From NCBI RefSeq assembly GCF_002101735.1, contig NZ_LQPE01000140.1, positions 1 to 64,000 on the forward strand: 64,000 nucleotides of DNA, written 5' to 3'. The notes under the pieces were generated by a model. The model did no database searches and was not told the DNA's origin. It saw nothing but the letters and a program-made list of their open reading frames with translations. Below, in pieces: positions 17,415 through 25,118 of this stretch. The stretch comes from Mycobacterium kyorinense (GTDB lineage Bacteria; Actinomycetota; Actinomycetes; Mycobacteriales; Mycobacteriaceae). Position 1 is the first letter of the stretch. Each line of letters starts with the position of its first letter. The position numbers and the translations under genes are program-made.

Positions 17415-17659
17415 CAGCGGCGGACCTGCTTGAGCCATTTGCGGACCTCGGCCGAATCCCAGCGGCGCACCCGTTCGGACAGCGAGTAGCAGGGTGGGCC
17501 GATCTGTTGCCCGGTCTGTTCACGGACTGCCGCCCAGCGATTCAGTGTCGCCACCGATACGCCGAGCAGCGCCGAAACTTGTTCGGCGGTCAGCAGTTCC
17601 GGGAATTGACCAGATGCCACCAGGGTTTCCCGGACGCCATGAATCACCATCAATCTCAC
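17414..17659 (-). CDS. xis: Excisionase (MerR-type helix-turn-helix)
   Basis: 81-aa protein with a compact helix-turn-helix: LLTAEQVSALLGVSVATLNRWAAVRE (about residues 22-47), then a wing region with a serine-rich SLSERVRRWDSAEVRKWL tail. This is the usual architecture of excisionases encoded just before the integrase in mycobacterial and streptomycete elements. It overlaps the integrase start by one base (TGATG) and the upstream gene by ATGA, so it is part of a tight ftsK-to-int operon. A role in directing excision is inferred from position and fold. Confidence 0.8.
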   Translation of the reverse strand: MRLMVIHGVRETLVASGQFPELLTAEQVSALLGVSVATLNRWAAVREQTGQQIGPPCYSLSERVRRWDSAEVRKWLKQVRR

Positions 17660-18024
17660 TCCTCCCTAGTTGCAGGCGTGGATGGCTTGCCCGCCAGTTC
17701 GCCGCGGATGAAGTCGAACCAAGCGCGAGCCCGCGGGCAGCCGGCATCCACGTCTGCCTGCCCGCCGCCGATGCCCCACAGGTCGAAAGCCCACCGCGCA
17801 AGTGCCGAGTTCGGGGTTTCGTCGAAGCGCAGCAGTTCGTCACAGTCGTTCAGCACCAGGGCGGTGCCCAAGATCTCGCCGGTGGACCACTGATAGCGGA
17901 ACTGATCCCAGCCGGACTCGGCCACCAAGGCCGCACGCCGCAGTAAGTCCTGCTTGCGCCGACGCAGCTGCGCTTCATCAAGCGGCTGCAACACACCTGC
18001 GAATCCGGGTTTCCTGTTGGTCAT
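17656..18024 (-). CDS. Element hypothetical protein (122 aa)
   Basis: 122-aa soluble protein, no membrane segment or signal peptide. It has a charged N-terminal helix (DEAQLRRRKQDLLRRAALVAE) and Trp-rich segments (WDQFRYQW, WAFDLWG, WFDFIRGELAG). It overlaps ftsK upstream and xis downstream by four bases each (ATGA), so it belongs to the transfer/excision operon. I do not recognise the family. Small conserved proteins at this position in AICEs often assist replication or transfer, but nothing in this sequence shows that. Confidence 0.75.
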   Translation of the reverse strand: MTNRKPGFAGVLQPLDEAQLRRRKQDLLRRAALVAESGWDQFRYQWSTGEILGTALVLNDCDELLRFDETPNSALARWAFDLWGIGGGQADVDAGCPRARAWFDFIRGELAGKPSTPATREE

Positions 18025-19370
18025 TGCTTCTGAGAACCTCTTCCGCTTTGAGTGTTTCGCTTCGATGGCTGGTATCGGGCTGCGACGGCGCGGATTTGGG
18101 CGTCGCTCCAGAAGTCGGCTCGAACCCGCATCACCGAGCCGTCCTCGGCGATCACGTACCCGGTGCCGGGGGCATCGGGGCTGATGCGGTGCGCTGGTGC
18201 CGCGTCGGCCAGGCCGTCGCCGAGGACCATGGCGACTTCGTCGCGGGAGCGCAGCCGCAGCGCGATGGTTTGGGTGAACAAACCCCGCATCGGTAGGACC
18301 TCCTTGCGTGGGTCTTGCAGAAAGGCCGCAACCACGACGCCGAGGGCGCGGCCCTTGGTCAAGATCCGCGACAGGGACGCCGCGGCTTGCTTGCGGAGCC
18401 CGGGGTCGCTCATGTAGGCGGTCACGCCGGCTAGTTCGTCGATGAGCAACACCACCAACGGCTCAGCAGCGGTCGGGGTATGCTCGCGGCTGTTTCCGGC
18501 CATTCTGGTACCACGCTGATCCATCAGGTTTTCCAGCGCGGCAAGGGTTTTGACCGCGTCGTCCTCGGTGGTGGCCACTTTGGTAAACAGCCCTGCACCC
18601 ACCGAGACTTCGATACCGTACTTCAGGTCGATCCCCACCAAGTGGACCAGTCCGGCGCTGACGGCTGGGCCGAATCCGGCCGCGATTCCCCAAAACACCG
18701 AGCCCTTGCCGGACCCAGAGCAGCCCACCGTCAGTGTGTGCCGACCAGCGATCCGCAGAGTCCAGGGTTTGCCATTCTCGCAGCGCCCCAGCCGCACACT
18801 CGTCGTAGCCGCGCGACTAGGCGGCGGAGCATACCCGACTCCGGCGAGCTGTTCGCGCATCACGAACTCCATCCGCACCGTGCCGGGTGCGACCACTGCA
18901 GAGCGGGCCGAGTGAGCGCCCGCGGCGTCGCGGATTTTCGGCACCGCGTTTTCCAGATCCTCGACGGTCTGCCCCATGCGGGTACGCACCGTCAGGTACA
19001 GGCAATGATCGGATGTGTTGACCCGCACCAACTTTGGATGAATCCACACTGTCGTCGTGGTCGGCTTGCCGTCCTTGTCTTTGCTGGTGACCTGTTCGGA
19101 AAACGACAACCCGCACCTTTTGGACAGCCGCGACCAAGAACCGCGCACCCACCACCGCCACCGAGCACGCCGAAGCGGGCCCGCGAAATACCGCTCGTAG
19201 CCCTGCGGATCGTTGTGCCGCCAAGTCAGCAGCGCCGCAACGATCACGGCGACCAGCACCAGCAGCCATGCTGCGCCTACGAGCGCCAGGTGCGTGAGAT
19301 GCTCGAAACTGAACCCAGCATCGGAGTAGGGGTAACCCGGGTCAATAGGAGTCGGGTCATAAGGGTTCAC
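18021..19370 (-). CDS. tra: FtsK/SpoIIIE-type conjugal DNA-transfer ATPase (Tra)
   Basis: 449-aa DNA translocase. One clear membrane helix (about 27-50, HLALVGAAWLLVLVAVIVAALL) is followed by a cytoplasmic domain with Walker A GCSGSGKGS (216-224) and Walker B VVLLIDELAG (about 309-318). A second conserved segment SRILTKGRALGVVVAAFLQDPRK is the FtsK-family arginine-finger/motif region. AICE Tra proteins form hexameric pumps at the hyphal or cell junction and are sufficient for conjugal transfer of double-stranded DNA. The gene overlaps the genes on both sides by ATGA-type junctions. Confidence 0.88.
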   Translation of the reverse strand: MNPYDPTPIDPGYPYSDAGFSFEHLTHLALVGAAWLLVLVAVIVAALLTWRHNDPQGYERYFAGPLRRARWRWWVRGSWSRLSKRCGLSFSEQVTSKDKDGKPTTTTVWIHPKLVRVNTSDHCLYLTVRTRMGQTVEDLENAVPKIRDAAGAHSARSAVVAPGTVRMEFVMREQLAGVGYAPPPSRAATTSVRLGRCENGKPWTLRIAGRHTLTVGCSGSGKGSVFWGIAAGFGPAVSAGLVHLVGIDLKYGIEVSVGAGLFTKVATTEDDAVKTLAALENLMDQRGTRMAGNSREHTPTAAEPLVVLLIDELAGVTAYMSDPGLRKQAAASLSRILTKGRALGVVVAAFLQDPRKEVLPMRGLFTQTIALRLRSRDEVAMVLGDGLADAAPAHRISPDAPGTGYVIAEDGSVMRVRADFWSDAQIRAVAARYQPSKRNTQSGRGSQKQ

Positions 19371-19786
19371 GCCTGGCCTCCCGTTCCACTGCGGGCAGGT
19401 GTCGTGTGTTTGGCGGCGGCGTCGCGCAGCAGCTTGGCGCCGTCAGCGACGACGCGCAGGTCGGTCACGCCGAAAATGGAGACGCGCGTGCTGCCGTAAT
19501 CTCCGCCGACGATGCGCGCGGATAGCCCATTGCTGCCGCTGACGGCAACCACTGTGCCGACCGGCACGTCGGCCGCCAACGTGTCGGGCATGACGACGGT
19601 GGCGCCCGGTGTGACGCCGAGGGCATCGCTTATGATCACCGATTCGACACCGGAGACGGCTGCGCCGTTGGCGTCGCATTCGCGGCCGGTGACGACGCGG
19701 TTGTCGCCGCGGCCCGAATACACCGAGCGTTCCCGAGCCTCTTTGGTGACCCATCCCAACACCTCGCCTGCGAGCTTGATGTCCAT
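19367..19786 (-). CDS. Element hypothetical protein upstream of tra
   Basis: 139-aa protein starting at ATG 19786, which is preceded by AGGAGGTACC, a strong ribosome-binding site; a longer frame upstream lacks one. It is rich in beta-strand-forming residues (VSGVESVIISDALGVTPGATVVMP, then VPVGTVVAVSG and STRVSIFGVTDLRVV), suggesting a small barrel fold. First gene of the transfer operon and overlaps tra by four bases. I do not recognise a family with certainty. Confidence 0.75.
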   Translation of the reverse strand: MDIKLAGEVLGWVTKEARERSVYSGRGDNRVVTGRECDANGAAVSGVESVIISDALGVTPGATVVMPDTLAADVPVGTVVAVSGSNGLSARIVGGDYGSTRVSIFGVTDLRVVADGAKLLRDAAAKHTTPARSGTGGQA

Positions 19787-19862
19787 CTGCCTGGTACCTC
19801 CTGATGTGGTTTGTTGGCCTTGGCGCACTGGGGCGCGCCAGGCCATAATCAGGCAGCGGGAT

Positions 19863-19901
19863 GTCCGTTTATAGGACGCGAAGGAGGACATAAATAGGAC
19901 G
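19863..19901. promoter_or_regulatory. Operator-like repeats before xre gene and transfer operon
   Basis: In the 169-base divergent gap there is an inverted repeat GTCC-N7-GGAC (19863-19877) and a direct repeat ATAGGACG at 19871-19878 and 19894-19901. A related motif, GTCCGGTTTATGTCCGG, lies at 26719-26735 upstream of rep. These are candidates for sites of the element's XRE regulator. Confidence 0.4.
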
Positions 19902-19955
19902 TTTAAGCGGATATTCCGTTGTCTTTAGACTACACAGTGGCCTACTCTGGGCCGC

Positions 19956-21221
19956 ATGACAAACACAATTGGCAATGCGCGACTTCGCGCAGCACGTCAG
20001 GGACTGGGTTTGCGATCGCAGGCCGCGTTGGCCGAAGCCGTCACCGAAGCCGCACGCTCGATTGGCCTACGGATCTCAGTGACTCCTCGCACCGTCCGCC
20101 GCTGGGAGTCGGCGAGTCCGCCCTGGCCGCATCCCGAACACGCGGCGGCGTTAGAAGCGTTATTTCACTGCCCCATAACCGACCTGGGCTTCGTCGCGCC
20201 GTGGCAGGGCAACCAGCCGGACACGCCAAAAGACTTGCGGGCGAACAAATCACGGCAACATGGAAGGCGTCCGCTAGACAGAGTCGGCGCTACCCTGCCG
20301 GTCGGCGTCGCTGCCGATTACGCAGCGATCACCGTCGCCTACCGTCACCTGTACTGGACGCTTCCCGCCGCCGAGCTTCTGCCACTGGTCGCCGGCCACG
20401 CCGGCCTCGGTGCCTCTCTTCTCTCCACCATCGACGAGTCAGGGCGAAAGGGCCTGGCAACTGCGTTATCTGAAGTTAGCCTTCTCGCTGGCCGACTGGA
20501 GTTCTTCGATCTTCAACAACCCGAGGCCGCCCAACCCCATTTCGTCCTGGCGCTGCAAGCCGCTTACGAGGCTAACGACTCCTTGCTTGGCGCTGCGGTT
20601 TTGGCGCACATGGCGTTCGCCCCAGCGTTTTCCGGTGATCGAACCAGAGCCGAAGAAGCGCGAGACCGGATTCGCGCAGCCCACGCGTTCGCCCGCCGCG
20701 CTAGCGCGCCCGCTGCAATTACCGCGTGGCTCAACGCCGTTGAGGCCGAGGTCGAAACCCGATTCCGTAATACCCGCGAGGCGTTGCGACTCATTGATCA
20801 AGCCGAAACACTGATGGTCCACCAGCAAGTCGACACGCAGCTACCGAGTTGGTTCGACTGGTTCTCGCTCACCCGGTTACAAGGATTCAAAGGAAACACC
20901 TTGGTAGCAGCCGGCCGGCCGCATCAGGCTCAGGCCGTTCTAACCCAGGTATTAGCCGATTTGCCCGATGATGCGGCCAAGCAACGGTCCGTCACCCTGG
21001 CCGACCTCGCGGCGGCTGCCGTCGCTGACAGAGACCCCGGCCGCGCCTGCGAACTGCTGAGCGAAGCAATCGAAGGTGTCAGTCGACAGTGGTACGCGAC
21101 GGCGATGGACCGGATAAAAGCGGTCAGAGAAAGCCTGCGCGAATATGAGTCGCTTCCAGCCGTGCGAAACCTGGACGCGAAGCTATACGACTGGCACACC
21201 ACGGTGAACTCATTCAGCTAG
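19956..21221 (+). CDS. XRE-family regulator with TPR-like repeats
   Basis: 421-aa regulator. The N-terminal helix-turn-helix (about 5-50: ARLRAARQGLGLRSQAALAEAV, then TPRTVRRWESASPPWPHP) is followed by a long alpha-helical array with TPR-like spacing (about 110-400; for example AQPHFVLALQAAYEANDSLLGAAVLAHMAFA). This architecture is common for element regulators in actinobacteria that sense a signal and switch the element between states. It is transcribed divergently from the transfer operon, and the gap contains dyad repeats it may bind. It ends convergent with the HAD gene, overlapping by 8 bases. Confidence 0.82.
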   Translation: MTNTIGNARLRAARQGLGLRSQAALAEAVTEAARSIGLRISVTPRTVRRWESASPPWPHPEHAAALEALFHCPITDLGFVAPWQGNQPDTPKDLRANKSRQHGRRPLDRVGATLPVGVAADYAAITVAYRHLYWTLPAAELLPLVAGHAGLGASLLSTIDESGRKGLATALSEVSLLAGRLEFFDLQQPEAAQPHFVLALQAAYEANDSLLGAAVLAHMAFAPAFSGDRTRAEEARDRIRAAHAFARRASAPAAITAWLNAVEAEVETRFRNTREALRLIDQAETLMVHQQVDTQLPSWFDWFSLTRLQGFKGNTLVAAGRPHQAQAVLTQVLADLPDDAAKQRSVTLADLAAAAVADRDPGRACELLSEAIEGVSRQWYATAMDRIKAVRESLREYESLPAVRNLDAKLYDWHTTVNSFS

Positions 21222-21861
21222 CGACGAATAAATCAAGGATCTCAGCCAGACCCTTGACCCGCCAATCTGCGGCTTGATCCAGTTCGGCCGAGTCGCGAAA
21301 TATCCAGCCCCAGGGGCCACGCTGGACAAAAATGGTCTTCAACCCAGCCGCTTTGGCTGGCCTCAGATCATTGTCAATACGATCGCCCACGTACACAATC
21401 TGTGAGCGGTCGTCTGTTGGCGCCGCCTCAGCAAGCTTCTCGAAGAACATTACGTCGGGCTTCTCCACGCCCCAATCATCAGAGGTCGCGATGAAATCGG
21501 TGGGAAGGTCGAGAGCGCGAAGAAGGGCGCCCGCCCGGGTCGTCTGATTACCCGCGATGCCAACCCAAATGCCAGCTGCCTGAAGACCAGACAACGTTGA
21601 CCGGACGTCTGGATAGAGGTCATCTTCTCCGAACCACTCCGGCTGTCCGGCCGCCGCTCTGGCCTCTCGCTCGTTGGTCAGATCGAATCCGGGTTGAAAC
21701 ACCTGGAAAGTTTCTCGGTAATCTTTGCCTGATGCAATCACTGCGCCAAATACGGAAACAAAGGTATGGCGTGGCACTCCAAGCCAGTCGGCCCAAGTCC
21801 CATACTCTCGCGTTTCATCGACCAGGGTTTCGCCGACATCGAACACAACTGCTTTTAGCAT
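21214..21861 (-). CDS. HAD-superfamily hydrolase-like protein
   Basis: 215-aa HAD (subfamily IA-like) protein. Motif I reads FDVGETLVDE: the nucleophile Asp is present, but the usual second Asp, the general acid, is Gly, a substitution found in a set of HAD proteins of uncertain activity. Motif II-like GIAGNQT, motif III Lys in WGVEKPD and motif IV VYVGDRIDNDL are present. It lies between the regulator and the toxin module, 40 bases after the candidate immunity gene on the same strand. A role in the toxin module, for example on a nucleotide product, is possible but not shown. Confidence 0.8.
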   Translation of the reverse strand: MLKAVVFDVGETLVDETREYGTWADWLGVPRHTFVSVFGAVIASGKDYRETFQVFQPGFDLTNEREARAAAGQPEWFGEDDLYPDVRSTLSGLQAAGIWVGIAGNQTTRAGALLRALDLPTDFIATSDDWGVEKPDVMFFEKLAEAAPTDDRSQIVYVGDRIDNDLRPAKAAGLKTIFVQRGPWGWIFRDSAELDQAADWRVKGLAEILDLFVAS

Positions 21862-21901
21862 ATCTTAGCTGCGGCCTCGCCAATGACCATCCCTATCGCT
21901 A

Positions 21902-22204
21902 TCAGCGATTCTGAAAGCTGAAATACCGACCGAAACAGTCGGCCGCTTCTGCTGTTAGTTCAGGATGATTCTCCCGCAGTTTACTTGCTACATAAGTTTG
22001 CGAACCGGCGAGGTCATATTGTGTCCAATCGACGTCCGTCCGCATAGCCTCTTCCATCAACGATTGGATCTTCTCTATCAGCGCGCCGCCATCCTCTTCG
22101 CCATAACGGGCGATGACCTCGCTACTGTCAAACCCCGGCCCGTAAGCCGTATTTCCCGTTGTGAAGGCCCACGCGATCGCAGCGCTCAAGTTTTCGATTG
22201 TCAT
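21902..22204 (-). CDS. Candidate immunity protein for the ESX toxin
   Basis: 100-aa, acidic, soluble protein with no signal peptide or membrane segment. It begins 12 bases after the toxin stop, with a GGAGAGAAG ribosome-binding site, the usual place for an immunity gene. Sequence features: an AIAWAFTTGNTAYG N-terminus, an EEDGGALIEKIQSLMEEAM helix and a C-terminal CFGRYFSFQ. It resembles no family I can name. An immunity role, binding the NADase domain in the producer's cytoplasm, is inferred from position, size and charge only. Confidence 0.6.
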   Translation of the reverse strand: MTIENLSAAIAWAFTTGNTAYGPGFDSSEVIARYGEEDGGALIEKIQSLMEEAMRTDVDWTQYDLAGSQTYVASKLRENHPELTAEAADCFGRYFSFQNR

Positions 22205-22216
22205 GCCTCTTCTCTC

Positions 22217-23662
22217 CTATCGCGAGAATACTACCGTCTCAGCTCCAGTCTCAGGGTTGATTTCGACAATTCTTGTCACCGCCGGATTACCCATGAGTGC
22301 CTTCAATTCTATGTTCTGCCATATGTTCCCGGGGCGAAGATCGGACCCGATAACGGCCCGGACCTCGCCGCTCACGCCACTTGCATAAATTTCGGAAGCC
22401 TTTTTCCACCAGCTTACTGATGTTGGGTTATTCGCGTCCCACTCCGGTGCCTTCACGCCCGCGCGGGCAAGTAGCGACTCTAGTGTCACTCCACCGTGCT
22501 GCCCAGCTATATCCGCCGCTATACCTAGACCACTTTGATTAGGACCTACACCCTGCCCGGCGGAAGTGCGGCCAGACCAGAAGAATGCTGTGTCCTTATC
22601 GGTCTTAAGAACCGCCATAAGATCTTCATCGATTCCTTTAGCAGCTCCCTCCACAACTGCTGATTGGCCCGCGCCTTCAGCGGTGAACAGCGTCGCCCTG
22701 GCCGAAAGGATGGGGGCGAGTTCGCCGATGCTACGGGCCGCGGCTCCGGCGGCGCTGACTGTCGGTAGGGACGAGAGTTCAGCCGCGGCCCGAAACTCGC
22801 GGATGATGTTGGCGATGCGCGCACCGACAGCGGTGAGCCGTGAGACATCGACGACTTTCGACACGGCTTCACTGGCTCCGGCGGTGAATGGGATCAGCAC
22901 GGCCGCAACAATTTCTGTGACCGCGACTGTGGCGCCCAGCACCTCCATCTCGTGGATGATCTTGTGGTGGGCCTGGTCGATGGCTGATGCGTAGTCGTCG
23001 CAGGCTTTTGCTGCTACGTCGCAGCCCTCGGCAGCGGAGGTGATCGCGTCGCGGACCTTGTTGCAGTTGGCTATGGCGGCCGGAATCTCCGGTGACTTCT
23101 GATTCGCCAAATAGGGTGCTGCACTGTTGGCCCTGAACGCGGCTGCGCGAAGCCCCGCGGCGGCCTTGCGCCAGGCTTGAGCGGCGCTGTGCAACTGATC
23201 TTGGTGCCCGTTGGGCCATAGTTCGCCCTGCACGTACGCCTGGATCGTGTGCCACCATCCTGGCACGTCGCCGTGGCCGCCTTCAGCCGACGGCGGCGCG
23301 GGCGGCCGGAATGCAGGAACGCCGGCAGGGGGGACCGCGGGCGCGTGGGGGTTATTGATCGCAGATTGCTGGTCGCCGTTGGCATGGTTGACCGCGGTCG
23401 CATGCAGTAGTTCACTGACTTGCCCGGCAGCCATCACGGCGGCAGAAGCTGCCTCCATGACGCCGCCCGCGCCATTGTGCCCCCCGCATAACGGATCGTA
23501 CTTTGAGGCCCAGGCGTGCGCCCCGTTATCGCTGCCAGCCATCCCGGCTGAGGCGTTAAGCACGCTGGCTAGCTGGTTGACCGCGGCGGCCGCCTCTTCG
23601 TGAACTTCGCGCCAGGCGTCACCGGCCTGTTTAATGACCCGCGGATCAACATCTTGGGTCAT
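22217..23662 (-). CDS. ESX (type VII) toxin with CD38/ADP-ribosyl-cyclase-like C-terminus
   Basis: 481-aa polymorphic toxin starting at ATG 23662 (ATGA overlap with the upstream WXG100 gene). The N-terminus (1-95) is an ESX-type helical domain with DPRVIKQAGDAW and MAGSDNGAHAWASKYD, a form I know from N-termini of actinobacterial T7SS effectors. A Pro-rich linker (about 104-126) and a helical middle with hydrophobic stretch (about 238-262) follow. The C-terminus (about 355-475) aligns by eye to CD38: W362 in FFWSGR (CD38 W125), E395 in TLESLL (E146), W418 in NNPTSVSWWK (W189) and E452 in IWQNIEL (catalytic E226). That predicts NAD+ glycohydrolase/cyclase activity. No CD38 cysteines are conserved. 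The locus mirrors esxF-esxE-cpnT-ift. Confidence 0.8.
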   Translation of the reverse strand: MTQDVDPRVIKQAGDAWREVHEEAAAAVNQLASVLNASAGMAGSDNGAHAWASKYDPLCGGHNGAGGVMEAASAAVMAAGQVSELLHATAVNHANGDQQSAINNPHAPAVPPAGVPAFRPPAPPSAEGGHGDVPGWWHTIQAYVQGELWPNGHQDQLHSAAQAWRKAAAGLRAAAFRANSAAPYLANQKSPEIPAAIANCNKVRDAITSAAEGCDVAAKACDDYASAIDQAHHKIIHEMEVLGATVAVTEIVAAVLIPFTAGASEAVSKVVDVSRLTAVGARIANIIREFRAAAELSSLPTVSAAGAAARSIGELAPILSARATLFTAEGAGQSAVVEGAAKGIDEDLMAVLKTDKDTAFFWSGRTSAGQGVGPNQSGLGIAADIAGQHGGVTLESLLARAGVKAPEWDANNPTSVSWWKKASEIYASGVSGEVRAVIGSDLRPGNIWQNIELKALMGNPAVTRIVEINPETGAETVVFSR

Positions 23663-23946
23663 GGCCACATCGCGGTGTTGATCTCGATGAGCTCGCTGTA
23701 GTTGCGGTGTGCCGTGTCAGCGGCTCGCCGCAATTGTGTTGCCGCCTCGCGCATCTCGGCCGCTGCGGCGATCCATTCGTCGTGTTCGGCCTGATGCGCG
23801 CCGGCGGCTGTGCCTGACCAGTTGCCGTCAAGCTGGTTCACCAAGTTGTCAGCGCTCTCGCAGATCTGCTCGGCGCGACTTTCGAACGCTTGGAGCCGTT
23901 CGACAAACCCCAGCAACTCATGGAGTTCGACGCGATACCTGTCCAT
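23659..23946 (-). CDS. WXG100-family protein (Esx-like)
   Basis: 95-aa helical-hairpin protein of the WXG100 family: helix, WSG turn (about residues 43-45, DGNWSGTAAGA), helix. No C-terminal YxxxD/E export signal is present; NYSELIE has Ile at the critical position. It would thus be the signal-less partner in a heterodimer with the other WXG100 protein. It begins 3 bases after that gene and overlaps the toxin start by ATGA, so dimer and toxin are probably made together. The pair likely chaperones the toxin into an ESX secretion system, as EsxE/EsxF do for CpnT. Confidence 0.85.
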   Translation of the reverse strand: MDRYRVELHELLGFVERLQAFESRAEQICESADNLVNQLDGNWSGTAAGAHQAEHDEWIAAAAEMREAATQLRRAADTAHRNYSELIEINTAMWP

Positions 23947-23949
23947 AAC

Positions 23950-24255
23950 TCAGATTTGCGCGCCTGCCGAACCCACCGCGGATGCGGCATCGCCGTCTTG
24001 TTCTTCGTAAGCGACCGCTGCCCGGCCAAGTCGGTCAGCCCGGTCGGCCAGCGCCTTAACCAGGTTGCTAGCCCCCTCGTGCCACTTCTCCCATGCGGGA
24101 GTGAACGCAGATGCCGCGACGCCTGACCAGCTATGCGACAACCCATCCCATTCGTTTGCCAACTGATCAAGTTCTTCGCGCAGCTCCTGGGCCTGATTGC
24201 TTAGTGCGTGCGCAACGTTGAACACCTCGCCCGCATTGACCATCAGGTCAGCCAT
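23950..24255 (-). CDS. WXG100-family protein with YxxxD export signal
   Basis: 101-aa WXG100 protein. The hairpin turn is SHSWSGVAASAF (WSG at about 43-45). The C-terminal end contains YEEQD, matching the YxxxD/E motif required for ESX/type VII export. It is the first gene of the four-gene toxin module, with 128 bases upstream for a promoter. Together with the signal-less WXG100 protein it would form the exported dimer. No EccC, EccD or other ESX core gene is on the element, so export must use a host ESX system. Confidence 0.87.
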   Translation of the reverse strand: MADLMVNAGEVFNVAHALSNQAQELREELDQLANEWDGLSHSWSGVAASAFTPAWEKWHEGASNLVKALADRADRLGRAAVAYEEQDGDAASAVGSAGAQI

Positions 24256-24383
24256 CCAAGACCCCCATCCTTGACGGTGCTACTCGGCAGATCATAACCG
24301 CGGCCGGGGTAGGACTTACGCACTAAATCGGCCTCCATAACATCCGTCTCATGGTCCAGCCCAGCCCAGGGCGGGCCGCGGAT

Positions 24384-25118
24384 TTAGAACAGGGTCTCGG
24401 TTTTGTCGTCGACCGCCAGCTTCTCGGCGGCGATGTACGGCAAGACAGTGGGAGGCGTCTGCGGTTTCTTGCCGTCGAGGAGCTCCTTGATCGTAATGTG
24501 CTGCAGGCGTGGATAAGTCTGTCCGTTCGCGGGATGCTTGTATACGCCGCCATGGTCCATAGCGTCTTGCACACCCTTCGTTGCCGGCTCCAGCGTGATG
24601 AGCACGCCCATTGCGGCCTTTTGGGTATCGATGGTGCCGCTGAGGTCCCGAACCATCGAAGGATTGAGCGTCTTACCGCCCTTGACCGACACGAGCACGC
24701 GACCGAGCTGCCCCTTCACGCCAAGTGGGAATCGTGCCACGCCGTCGATGCCTTTGTCGCCCACTTGCTTTTGATTCGGCTCAGCGTTGATGAGCGAGAC
24801 GGCCCACCGCTCGAATTCGAAGGGCGACTGCGCAAACAGTGCGCGTGCCGCCGTGACGTCCTTCGGGATACCAAAAGGAACATCAAAAGTGTCAAGGATC
24901 TTATCACCGTAAGTGTGACGCAGTCGCTTAGTGATCAGGTCGATCGCGATATACGTGATATCGATGCCGATCCAGTGGCGGTCTAGCCGCTGAGCGGCGT
25001 CCACCGTTGTGCCACAGCCGCAGAACGGATCAAGCACGACATCTCCGGGATTACTTCCTGCGCTAATTATGCGTTCCAGCAGTTTCAGCGGTTTCTGTGT
25101 CGGATAACGCAGACGAGC
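24384..25118 (-). pseudogene. Truncated DNA methyltransferase fused to Mrr-type endonuclease domain
   Basis: About 245 codons that begin abruptly in the middle of a site-specific DNA methyltransferase: YPTQKPLKLLERII, then DVVLDPFCGCGTTVDAA (SAM-binding motif I) and HWIGIDIT. The target-recognition and DPPY-containing half is missing. The same chain continues into a nuclease-like domain, FEFERWAVSLI, GDKGIDGVARF and VLVSVKGGK (an ID...VxVK restriction-endonuclease core of the Mrr type). The 5' break coincides with the 3' end of rep in another frame, near 25085-25120. The start given is the approximate point where homology begins. Probably a remnant of an N6/N4-methylase-endonuclease fusion captured at a recombination junction. 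Confidence 0.75.

Noticed and set aside
22217..23662. TNT-type NADase assignment for the toxin
   Set aside because: The genetic layout is CpnT-like, but the C-terminus has none of the TNT sequence pattern and instead shows the CD38-type W-S, TLE, NPxSVxW and late Glu series.
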